A DNA stretch of 64,000 bases from contig CM030363.1 of NCBI GenBank assembly GCA_017893485.1, positions 82,376,230 through 82,440,229 of the forward strand, in the 5' to 3' direction. The DNA is from Hemerocallis citrina (lineage: Eukaryota > Streptophyta > Magnoliopsida > Asparagales > Asphodelaceae). The notes beneath the pieces were generated by a model. That model saw nothing but the letters and a program-made list of their open reading frames with translations, had not been told where the DNA came from and made no database searches. Shown piece after piece: positions 45,765 to 56,299 of this stretch. Each line of letters opens with the position of its first letter. The first letter of the stretch is position 1. A program made the translations under genes and the position numbers.

Positions 45765-48717
45765 TGTAATACCCTGATTTTTCAAATTAATGAAAAATTA
45801 TTTATTTGGCACGTAGTGTGCACGTGTAATATTTTGGTTAATATTTTCATCAAGATGAGTAAAGATATTTCAATTTGTGCTTTTAATTATTTTGTACCAA
45901 AGCCTTATTTCAATTAGATAAAAAGCCCTTTTCCTTAAAGCCCAAAATGTACTTCATTTATTTTGTTTTTAAATAACTATTGTTTTGGGCCATTAATTAA
46001 AGCCCATGGTTTAATTCTATTTTATTTACAACTTGTAATGTAGGACATTTTTTTTAAAAGACTTTTATTTTGTATTTTGTACAAGTTTCTTTTATGGTGA
46101 CTAGTGCATGCACGTGCATTTCACATACACGTGCATGAGCACACTTTCTTGGCCGGGTTGGGAAGAGAAGTGGATCAGGTCATGGGTGGTTATCTAGAGT
46201 GTGGGTAGTTATTACAACTCCCTAGTTCATCCTAGCCCTTGACCCTATAACTATCTACTAAATCTTAGCCCTCCATCTCACCCAAAAGGGTGTATAAATA
46301 CCCCTCTCTCTTAGACATCTTCTACACTAAAATCCCTTGAAAGAAGATATATATATACTATATCGTAGAGTTGGTGAGTGAGAGTTCTCTTGGAGGCCGA
46401 TCATCTCTACAGGGAAGCCTTCGGTGTGGAGCAAGGAGCAAGGAGTCGTGCATTGCATTAAGAAGCTTTACTGGATTCGTTTATTTCGTCAATAAGGTGG
46501 GTGTTTCTCAGGACTTCTAATGTAGAAATTATGTTATGGCAATAATGACTGTTACCATGCTTGTGAAAAGTAAGTTTAACTATATTAGATTGCCCTGGGT
46601 ATGTTTATGATGAAAGTTGTGAAGGACTAATAATGAAGTAATGACACTGTAAATAAGACTGAAATAGGCCTGTACAGTCGACTGTCACGTGGACAAATCG
46701 ACTGGTACGAGGCGAATGTTTATTCATGATTTATTGGAAAATTTAATAATGTACGTGTATACAAAGCTGAAGTGATAGAATGATTGCTAAACTTATTTCC
46801 CCATGTTGTACATGACTAAGGAGACATGAACAGATAAAAAAGAAATAGTGATAATTAGCAAAACTGGGAATAACCCGCACAGTCGACTGTTGATGTAAAC
46901 AGCCGACCGGTATTGAATTAAACTAAGAATAGTCCAGAAATTCCATGAAACGAAGTATTTTTATTGTGATGTTCTAGTGTGCTAAATTGAGATTTAGTAT
47001 TCATTTCTGCAAGTAAATGACGAGTAAATGAAAATGCATGCTAAACATTTCCCTTGAGGAAAGAAAACATTAGCTATGTGAAACTATATGTGGTGATGTT
47101 AGCGAACAGCTAAGAAATTACATGTTTATGTAGTATGAATATATTGTAGTGATGCGTGTGAGTTGAAGAATAGAAGGGAATGATGATTCTTTAAATTGAA
47201 ATTTAACCTGTTCAGTCGACTTAATGCAAGTAGCAAGCCGACTGGGCTGAGTATGAAAATATACAGTTGAAACCCAGGACAGACGACTGATTGAATGACA
47301 GTCAACTGTCACGTGAATGATATTTTGAACATGAAAATTTTGGAGCAGCCGACTGGCCATGTGCAGCAGTCGACTCTCCTGAGCAGTTATGAAGAACTTG
47401 ATTTGACTGAACAAGTCGACTGGACTTTCTCCAAGTTGACTGTCCAGAATATTTTGAGATGTTAGAGATCTTATTTGTTTTATGTTAAAAGTTGTGAATC
47501 TTATGGTTGATAAACTCTATTTGTTGTTGCATGAATTTACATGAAATGAATCATCGATTTGAATTGAGAATTAAATGAATATGAAAGCTAAGATCATGAT
47601 AAAGGAAGTCTGTGAGACTATTAAATGAATTATGAGTTGAAAATGCTCAAATTGGAAGTTGTGAATTGGAAATTGAAACAAAGGAGTAGCTAAGTCTCCC
47701 CCGGCATTTGGAAAGAAATGAAATGAAATGAGAATTGAAAGACCAAGGTTGGTCATGTTTGAATGAAATGAATAAGTCCGGTTTAGTGGAGAGGCTAACT
47801 CTAGAGCTTTGATTTTTATTCATGATTCTAATAATTAGTACATAGTGGAGATGTGATGAAAGTGAGAGAAAAATACGAGTATGAGAACTAGGGTTTACGG
47901 TGCGGGTGTGTGAGCCACAGAATGCATGCTTGATGAGTCAAGACATGGCGTGGGCACAACTCAGAATGATCGGACTCTAGCCACGCTTGTGGAATATTTG
48001 GTGACTGCAAGAGAATCGTGTGCCATGAAGTGAGGCTGAATTGCCACAGAATGCATGCTTGATGAGTCAAGACATGGCGTGGGATTCTCCTGAATTTTCT
48101 GTACACGAGCTTGTACTCATAGACCATCTAGGATACTCACCGTAATTACAGTAGTAGATTAAGTCATGGCGAGGGATTGAACCCTACAAGAATGAAGAAC
48201 GATTAAGAGGCTTGCCCTCGGACCTATGTAGTATGGGATGCATAGAATCCGAATAAGTGTGTATTAGTGTCATGTAAATTAAATAATTGCATTAAGGATT
48301 AAGGGCACGAACACGACACGACATCATTAAGATTTTACCCTTTACTTTATTTTGATATGTGAATAAGTTTGTGATCTGTTAAGAAATGAGAATTGTTATA
48401 CTGTTTCTGGCATAGAGAGGATGGCCATGTATAATTATCGTCGGTTGAATAAACTGACGTACCCACAGTCTTGTATGCAGGATAAATGGCATGAAAAAGA
48501 TTAAAGAGGAACAAATGCTTAAAGATTCATTCAATGTTGTTGTACATTTATTCATTGTTGTAAATTTTACTTCCGCTGTGCAATGTAAATGTAATATTGA
48601 TGTAAACTCTGATGTAAAGTGAAAAGTTTAAATTTCCTTGTAAAATTGTACTAAAAGAAGCGGAAAGATCCTGTAGAACATCTCGAATTCAGTGTATTTA
48701 GAATTCGGGGCGTTACA
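45765..48717 (+). mobile_element. Element H: solo LTR (3.0 kb), same family as C
   Basis: The ends are TGTAATACCCTG and CGGGGCGTTACA. The duplication is CCAGT (45760-45764) and CCAAT (48718-48722), one mismatch. It aligns with element C along its length, including the TATAAATACCCC box (about 46295), the AGTCGACT pairs (46676 to about 47440, several decayed) and the shared module (about 48237). The F 5' LTR has the empty site near 36275. Confidence 0.9.
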
Positions 48718-51310
48718 CCAATTGCACCCCATTTTCGTGCTTCATCTCTCCCGCTTCCTCTCCCTCCGCCGTCTCGCGCTCTCTTGCTCTTGGGTTTTAT
48801 TGCGCGTGTGGATCGTTCGTGAGTCCGTGGATTTTCTTTCGTGGGATTTGCTTCCACTTTGATTTGCATCGTTCTTCATCTCGAAATTAAGTCAAGTAAC
48901 TTGTACTACAATTCATTAGGTTGATACAAGTCAAAAAGTTCACATCTAGTGCAGTTGGGTTTAGAGACAACCAAAAACTTGTTTTTCCTTGATGAGTTTT
49001 GTCTCTATTGTGTTAATTTGGCCATAGATGACTTATGACACCAATTTTGATAGGAGGTAACCTAGGATTTACCCAAAACTTGATTTTTAGTCATGTATGT
49101 GAATGTTTGTATGAATTGTGTTTGATTGAATGCCCATGTGAAATAATAGGTGTGGACATGTTAGTAACCCTAAATCATGATATTTTGATGTTTGGTAGGT
49201 TGTATTTCAAGTTTGGAGGTGTTTGGATCAATATTGTGAAAGTTATGATGTTCTTGATTAGAGACGTGAAATCTGTATTTGCTGCTTGTTCTGTTTTGAT
49301 TGCTGTTTTCGTCTATGCTACAGTCAGAATCTTGATTCCAAAATAAAAGATGAATTTTAGATAATTTTGTCTATTTTCAAACTCCACTGGTTTTGCTTGA
49401 TTTGGATTTCGTATGACTGAGATATGAAGGTTTTGGTACAGACGTGTCGATCAATTCTAGATTCTTGTTTGAGTTAATTTTGTTAACAAATTACTTTCAA
49501 GAACTATTCTATACATAATATCTTGATATAATATTTTGTTCAGTGTTTCATTATGATATTAGGGACTACCCAGATTTTTTGTGAATTTTAAAGATAAGTT
49601 TTGTGTGTTGTTTTATGTTCTATTCTAAAATCTTCTCATGCTGTAAATTGCGCACTGTTCAGTAAAGAACTCTGTTTTCACTATAATTCCTTATACTGTA
49701 TGAAAATTCTTTGTGAAATATGAAAGTTAATAAAATCCATCTATTTTCATGTCCTTTTGGCGGAATTGGATTTCGATTCACTGGTTGCGAGATATCCTAG
49801 TTTTTGTACAGCAGTGTTGAGAATTCCAGATTCGTTAAAACTATGGTTTCGTGTTGTTTCTTATTTTTGATGGCATATCTATACTTTCTCAAATATTATA
49901 AAACTTGTTATTTTGAGTCTATACCTATAGGGGAATACCCAAGATTTTTCGTGGAATTATTTGATGTGTTTTCATGCTATTTTCATTCTTTTGAAGTTGT
50001 TCCTCTGTTTTCTGGCTGAACATAAATCCTGTATTCAAATCAGTTTTGAGTTGTATTGTTGTGAACTAGTAAGTGACTTATTTATATGCGTTGGAATTGT
50101 GTGGATGTCTAGTTTACAGATCATTCGACGGATCTAGGTTTGCATTTCTGTAGAGACCAGAATCACTGATTTAGTACTGATCTGTCATGCTGTCCTGAAT
50201 ATGAACACACACCATTTTGCTCGTTTATGTGACTGTATATTATCTATGCACGCTGATTTTGTTTTCCTAAATCTAATACTGATTAGACCATATTAATTTG
50301 GCACTATTTCGCACACATTCATGTCTGTTTGATAAGTATAATAAAAGTAACCAAGCCGGGGTTAATGGGAAAGATCTAGTAGTGGATAATTCAGAAACGT
50401 GTACTCGGAAGGGGGCCCGTGTTTCCCATATTTGGAATTTGGTATATGATTTGGATTACTGTTCTTGAGTACGCTGCCCTCTATGGTCCATTATAAAATC
50501 TAAAACGAAACTGTTTGTTGTAGCAACCATGTGATAAAAGTTGGAGCGCATGAAGTGCTACCTAGATAGTAAAACATACAAGACTTGAACATAAGACCTG
50601 AACATGATACTTGAACTTGATACATGCTTACTTGATACTTGACTACATGATACATGAGACGTGATACTTGAGATTTGATATTTGGTACATGTTACATGAT
50701 TACCTGTTACCTGATTATCCTGATTACCTGATACTCGATACATGTTGACCTGTTTACCTATTGTCCTATTTATCTGACACTTGACACATGTTACCTGTAC
50801 CTGTTAGTATACCATGTTGCTAGTTAGTTTTTCTATGTACTTGTATCCTACATTATTTGTGATCCGCGACTTGCAATTGATGGGTACTTGTGTTTTCTCT
50901 TTTTCTCTTTCCTGTATTCGTTGAATTGCAGATTTTGGAGGACAGGTTCCAGACGGGATTAGTGACATGATGTAATAGATGCTGGAATTTGCTATTATTA
51001 TTTCTTGTAGTGCTTGAACAATAATTGTATTCATGTATTTGGATTTATTCTTGTATTCGGGCAATGTGACCCAGAATTATTTGTGTATTTCAGATCATGA
51101 TTATTTGAGATTAATATATTTTATTTTAAGTATTCTTGTTGTATTTGATTCATATGTGCATGTGGTTGACTTTACTGACTTCCGACACTAATTTTATTGT
51201 GATATGTTGTAAGGAATTCCTGAACAGCTTATGGATGATAAAAATCATTCGCTGGGCTTTTGTTACGTACTCGTATTCCGTATTTTTGGGAAGCAAGGCG
51301 TGACACTCAC

Positions 51311-53890
51311 ATCGACATGCCGACGCTCCAGGGCCGCCCTCCTTCTCCGCTGACCCTAAACACCCCCCTCGTTGTGCTTCCCCGACGTAGAAGCACGGTA
51401 ACAACAGCATGGGCGACAGCAGCACCGTCTGCCATGTGTTGTTCCTTCCCGAAGCCAGCGATGCTAGCACTGAGCACCAACCGCACCACGACAGCAGCCC
51501 CTCTCACTGTCCCACTTCCGGTGCCGCCGCTTCCATCCGCCGTCCTGCCTGGCCTTCATCGACACAGTGTACACACCCCTCTGCCGTTGCCTTTGCTTGT
51601 GTGTTGTGCACGTGTGTTGATCTCGAGATTTTGTTCGTAATTTGTGGGTTCGTTCGTTCGTTGTGTTTGTGCCCGGGAATCCGTTCCTGTTATTCTTGTT
51701 CTTGCTTCGTCGTTTCCGTCGTCATCTATCAGGCAAGTAACTTGTATTAAATTATCTTGTAAATACAAGTACTAAATACCGTCTGTAGTGTAGTTGTGTT
51801 CTAGAAACAATTCTTATGCAAAACCCCTGTTATATCTATCTATGTGTTGATCCGCCCCTAGTTGTCTCATTACACACACGACGTGAATTTAGACTTAGAG
51901 ATAATCAATTCTTGTATACATGTACATGTTCGTGATTATGAGGTGTTGTATGATCCTGTATGCATGATGTGTTCAATGTAGTATAACTCGTAGTAGACTT
52001 GTAAAATACCCTATACCATGTTGCTTGTATATATAGTATACCCTATTTTACGTTTTGTTATGATTTGGATGTGTTCCATATGATCTAGTTGATTTTATGC
52101 ATGAAGAATAATTTTGTCCTTGTTGTTACCCCGATTTTGTTCAATATTTTAGTCCCTATTAATGTCAGTATATGAAAATTATTTGTGAATATGAATTGCA
52201 GAGAATTCTGTCTACTTTCCAGATTAATGACAGATCTCAGTTTCGATTTATGAGTTGCAAGTTTTGGTAATTTTACTACAGATGTGTATAAAACTACAGA
52301 TTCAGTTTTATATGAATTCTGGAGAGTAATTTATTTTCATGCTGTTATTAAAGGTAATATTTTACTGAGTACAACTAGACTTGATTAGGATTAACCCCTA
52401 ATTTTTTAGGATTTAATTGATAAATTTTATAAACTACTCTATACTTGCAAACAACCACTATACTTGTAGAATTTTCATACTGTTAAGTAAAGAAATATAA
52501 TTTCGACCTGATTCTATTTGCTGCCTATAAAAACTTTGTGAAATTGAATTGTAGCCTACTGTATCTATTTTATCAACCTTTTGACGGATCTGGATTTTGA
52601 TTTATATTTCGTAAGATATTGCTGTTTTAGTACCGCTGTGTTTACGATTTCAGATTTACAAAACTGCCGTATCTTACTGCTTTCTTATTTTAATTGAGTA
52701 TACTATCTATGTTGGAAAATTATGAAACTTTGTTTTCTATTAGTAAACATACTAGAGAGTATCCCAGATTTATCTTGGATTTAATTAGTAAGTTATTTTG
52801 CTGTTTTCCTGTTTATGAATGCAAATTTCTGATTTCTGGCTGAACATATTTTTTTGGATACAAATCTATTTTGAGTCTTATTTTTGTAAAATATCATATG
52901 ACTTATATATATTTGTTAGATTCGGCCGAGAGTCTGTTTTTCATATTTTCTGACGGATCTAGATTTGCATATTTGTTGCAACGGAAATTCCAGATTTGGT
53001 GCAGTACTGTCTTGCTCTTCTGAACTAGAATTTTCATTGTTCTATCCTTTTATGTGTTGTCTATCACCTGTACATGTTTAATTTTCAACCTGAACCTATT
53101 ACTTATTTATGCCATATTATTCTTGCCCTGTTTGTGACACATACATGCCTGTTTGATAATAATAACAAATAATTAAGCCGGGTTTAAGGGAAAGATCTAG
53201 TAGTGGAAAATATAAAAATGTGTACTTAGAAGGGGACCCGTGTTTCCCACCTGTTACGTGTTCAAGACTACATGATACATGGTATTGTTTACCTGATTAC
53301 CCGACTTCACGCTTCTCTATACGAAGGTGTACTCGGAAAAGGACCAGTAGGTTCTACCTGTATTTGTACCTGTACCTATACCCGTTCCTGTTTCTATTTA
53401 CCTGATCCCTGAGTACACAACCCTATAGCCTCCTCTATGAAATCTAAACATAACTTGTTTGAATGTAGCAACCATGTGGTACAAGTTTGGGACGCATGAA
53501 GTGCTACCTAGTTAGAATTAAATACAAGACTTGACATAACATGACACCTGTTACATGCTTACCTGTACATGTTACCTGTTTACCTGATACATGTTACCTG
53601 TACCTGTTAGTATATCATGTTACTTAAATTTTGTTTCCTGATTCATGATAATTATCTTGCTTTGTTGACATGCCCATTCCATACTATGTTTGTTTCCACT
53701 GTTACTCTATATTTGTTTATTTTATCCCTGTACTTGTGCCTGCACTACAAGCAGCCCGTAACTTGAATTGACGGGATTTTTGTTTTCTTTTCCTCTTCCT
53801 GCAATTTATTAAATTGCAGATTATGGAGATCAGCTGCCCAATGGAGTAGGTGATCTGAGATTTTAGTTGTTAGAGTTTTTGTTATTATTA
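51311..53890 (+). mobile_element. Element A 3' LTR, second piece
   Basis: It continues from 35367 after element F and matches 19511-22165 of the 5' LTR. It is cut at 53890 by a Helitron; in the 5' LTR the corresponding site is uninterrupted (about 22165). No coding sequence is seen; open frames at 51150-51768 and 53220-53405 have no domain. Confidence 0.9.
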
Positions 53891-54393
53891 CTAACTATCT
53901 GCACGCGTGCGATGCACGCCTTAATATTTTTTTCTTTTTCAAATCAAACACCAGAAATTACAAAACAGCACAGCATTAATTTTATAAAAAATTCTACAAA
54001 AACAAAAAATCAAACACTTACTGGGCATCTTGTTTAGACTCAAACGACTCACAGCTGTACTTCACCATCCATCAAGCCTGTGTTCTTGCTACAAATGAAT
54101 AAATTAACCCAATTAGAAACAAAACCCAATAATTTTCCCTATAAAAAACCCATGAATTTCCCCAATAATTTCCCCTATAAATAATCCGGATGGATATATA
54201 GGCAGCATCAGACATTTGAAAAGCCATGAGTTAAACAAATTCAAGATCCAGTTAATATACAAATAAAAGGCAGCATCAGACCTTTCTAACCAAAAGTCAA
54301 AAAAAAAAAAAGTAAAACCAAATCAAGATCCAGTTAATATACAAAATGACGGCGCATGATTTTCAACGCGAGAACACGAATCGTAAAAAGTAC

Positions 54394-54930
54394 CTGCTTG
54401 TTGTAGATGTTGAAGTAGATGTTGAAAAGATACCACAACCCAAACAGCGCGCCGAGCTGCAGCGTCTGGAGCAAGCCGCTGCCGCTCTTCTCGGCAGTGA
54501 TCTTGCCTGAGCTCTCTCCGACCACAGATCTGATGGCCACCTCGCGATCTGACGGCTGAGTTCGAGGGGAGCAGTCGATGCCATGGATTGAGATCGGCTT
54601 AGATTTGAATGGCGAAGAGGATAACGACAATGACGGCGGCGGTGATGACGATGAGAAGGAGGCGGAGATTGGGGATCAAGGGTTAGGGTTTGCCAGTTGA
54701 TATTTGGAAGGGGTTCGGAGGTTGAGGAGGGGAGTCGAAGGGGAGAGGGCGTACGCCGTGCTCTGCATTTTTCGCATGGTCGCGCGATGCGAGGGATGAG
54801 GAGAGAGAGAGAGGCGGTGGGGATTTTGAGAGAGAGGGAGAGGAATCGACCGGGGGGGGTTGAGATAGAGAGAGTTTGATTTAATTGTGAAGTGAAAATT
54901 ACGCTTGTGCCCTCTGATTGTTTAGGGACC
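54394..54930 (-). pseudogene. Captured first exon of a phosphoenolpyruvate/phosphate translocator gene
   Basis: Intact proteins of this family sit in the plastid inner envelope and exchange phosphoenolpyruvate for phosphate. The minus-strand frame (about 54690-54394) first gives a Ser/Pro-rich transit-peptide-like stretch. An SSGK...[12 protein letters not shown] stretch follows, leading into the first membrane segment [14 protein letters not shown], which is diagnostic of this translocator class. It ends exactly at a GTACTT splice donor (54393 downward), followed by intron-like sequence to about 54300. The CT-rich stretch above 54780 (minus strand) could be the 5' leader. I see no in-frame ATG after the upstream stop, so the start is lost. 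It is a fragment carried by the Helitron. Confidence 0.78.
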
Positions 54931-54956
54931 AGGGGCAAAAATTGACAGAATTAACC

Positions 54957-55292
54957 CTGTATTTTTTTTAGCCTTTTATATTTATGGGGGCATGATAGTA
55001 AAAAGCCGCAAAAATGGGGCTTTGCTTAATAATAGTATAGATAGATATTTTTTTTAGCCTTTTATATTTATGGGGGCATGATAGTAAAAAGCCGCAAAAT
55101 TGGGGCTTTGCTTAATAATAGTATAGATAGATATTTTTTTTAGCCCTTTATATTTATGGGGGCATGATAGTAAAAAGCCGCAAAAATGGGGCTTTGCTTA
55201 ATAATAGTATAGATAGATATTTTTTTTAGCCTTTTATATTTATGGGGGCATGATAGTAAAAAGCCGCAAAAATGGGGCTTTGCTTAATAATA

Positions 55293-55331
<39 letters not shown>

Positions 55332-55986
55332 TTTTTTATATTTATGGGGGCATGATAGTAAAAAGCCGCAAAAATGGGGCTTTGCTTAATAATAGTATAG
55401 ATATTTTTTTTAGCCTTTTATATTTATGGGGGCATGATAGTAAAAAGCCGCAAAATGAGGCTTTGCTTAATATATAGATATTTTTTTTAGCCTTTTATAT
55501 TTATGGGGGCATGATAGTAAAAAGCCGCAAAATTGGGGCTTTGGTTAATAATAGTATAGATAGATATTTTTTTTTAGCCTTTTATATTTATGGGGCATGA
55601 TAGTAAAAAGCCGCAAAAATGGGGCTTTGCTTAATAATAGTATAGATAATTTTTTTTAGCCTTTTATATTTATGGGGGCATGATAGTAAAAAGCCGCAAA
55701 AATGAGGCTTTGCTTAATAATAGTATAGATATTTTTTTTTAGCCTTTTATATTTATGAGGGTATGATAGTAAAAAGCCGCAAAAATGGGGCTTTGCTTAA
55801 TAATAGTATAGATAGATATTCTTTTTTAGCCTTTTATATTTATGGGGGCATGATAGTAAAAAAACCGCAAAAATGGGGCTTTGCTTAATAATAGTATTTA
55901 TAGATTTTTTTTTTAGCCTTTTATAATTATGGGGGCATGATAGTAAAAAGCCATAAAATTGGGGCTTTGCTTAATAATAGTATAGA
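54957..55986 (-). repeat. About 12 tandem copies of the Helitron 5' end (about 85-bp unit)
   Basis: The marker CATGATAGTAAAAAGCC (some degenerate) starts at about 54991, 55077, 55163, 55249, 55351, 55433, 55510, 55596, 55679, 55762, 55847 and 55936. Nearly every unit ends in AATAGTATAGAT, the reverse complement of the Helitron start. One unit is expanded by (TA)n (55296-55330). Confidence 0.93.
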
Positions 55987-56294
55987 TTTTCTGTTGCTTA
56001 TTTTGAATAAATGTATCTGTTACTTGGATTATTTGTATTGGGTAGTATGACCCAAGATTATTAACTTTTTTCCATATCTGATTTATTTGAGATTATTATA
56101 TTTTATTTCAAGTAAATTTCTGTTGGTATATCGATTCATATATGCATGCATGGTTGACTTCTCTTGCTTCATACTTCGGTTATTCTTATGAAATGTTGTA
56201 AAGATCCTGACAGCTTATGGATGATGAAAATCATTCGCTGGACTTAGTCACGTATATGTATTCCGTATCTCCTTTTGGGAAGCGGGGCGTGACC
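55987..56294 (+). mobile_element. Element A 3' LTR, third piece
   Basis: It resumes at TTTTCTGTTGC and matches 22166-22473, ending GGGGCGTGACC, where the last base was probably A. The TGTAG duplication follows. Confidence 0.9.
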
Positions 56295-56299
56295 TGTAG

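Larger units (their letters stand above)
35368..51305 (+). mobile_element. Element F: non-autonomous LTR retrotransposon, with nested insertions
   Basis: The duplication CTCAC lies on both sides. The 5' LTR is 35368-41941 and the 3' LTR is 43802-51305 (without insertions about 3.6 kb each). The interior is only 41942-43801. The primer site, the purine-rich tract and LTR 3' ends resemble element A, but there is no gag or pol. The two LTRs are near-identical by eye where uninterrupted, so F is younger than A. It must have depended on proteins from another element, probably of A's kind. Confidence 0.88.
43802..51305 (+). mobile_element. Element F 3' LTR (with two insertions)
   Basis: It starts TGTAACCTATG and ends GCAAGGCGTGACA. 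It is interrupted by Harbinger-like element G (44472-45475) and solo LTR H (45765-48717). Elsewhere it follows the F 5' LTR closely. Confidence 0.88.
53891..55986 (-). mobile_element. Non-autonomous Helitron with captured exon and multiplied 5' end (2.1 kb)
   Basis: On the minus strand it starts TCTATACTATTATTAAGC right after a host A (55987 side). It ends ...GATAGTTAG followed by a host T, with a GCGTGCATCGCACGC hairpin about 14 bases before the end. The A/T insertion site is uninterrupted in the 5' LTR. Canonical Helitrons end CTRR; here it reads TTAG. It has no helicase gene. Inside are about 12 tandem copies of the 5' end (about 54960-55986) and a captured phosphate-translocator exon (54394-54930). 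Confidence 0.87.
19020..56294 (+). mobile_element. Element A: gypsy retrotransposon with nested insertions
   Basis: The element is bounded by the duplication TGTAG (19015-19019 and 56295-56299). The 5' LTR is 19020-22473. The interior is 22474-34878, interrupted by solo LTRs E and C. The 3' LTR runs from 34879 to 56294 in three pieces, interrupted by element F and a Helitron. Gag, protease, reverse transcriptase, RNase H, integrase and chromodomain-like order identifies a Ty3/gypsy chromovirus, probably of the Tekay/Del type. Without the insertions it would be about 12 kb. All coding parts are broken. Confidence 0.92.

Noticed and set aside
54363..54938. 191-codon frame on the minus strand
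   Set aside because: Shadow frame of the captured translocator exon. The conserved [14 protein letters not shown] is in the other frame.
54957..55986. CRISPR-like appearance of regular repeats
   Set aside because: Units are contiguous direct repeats of a Helitron end with no unique spacers, in a plant genome. The 181-bp array and AGTCGACT pairs are also not CRISPR.
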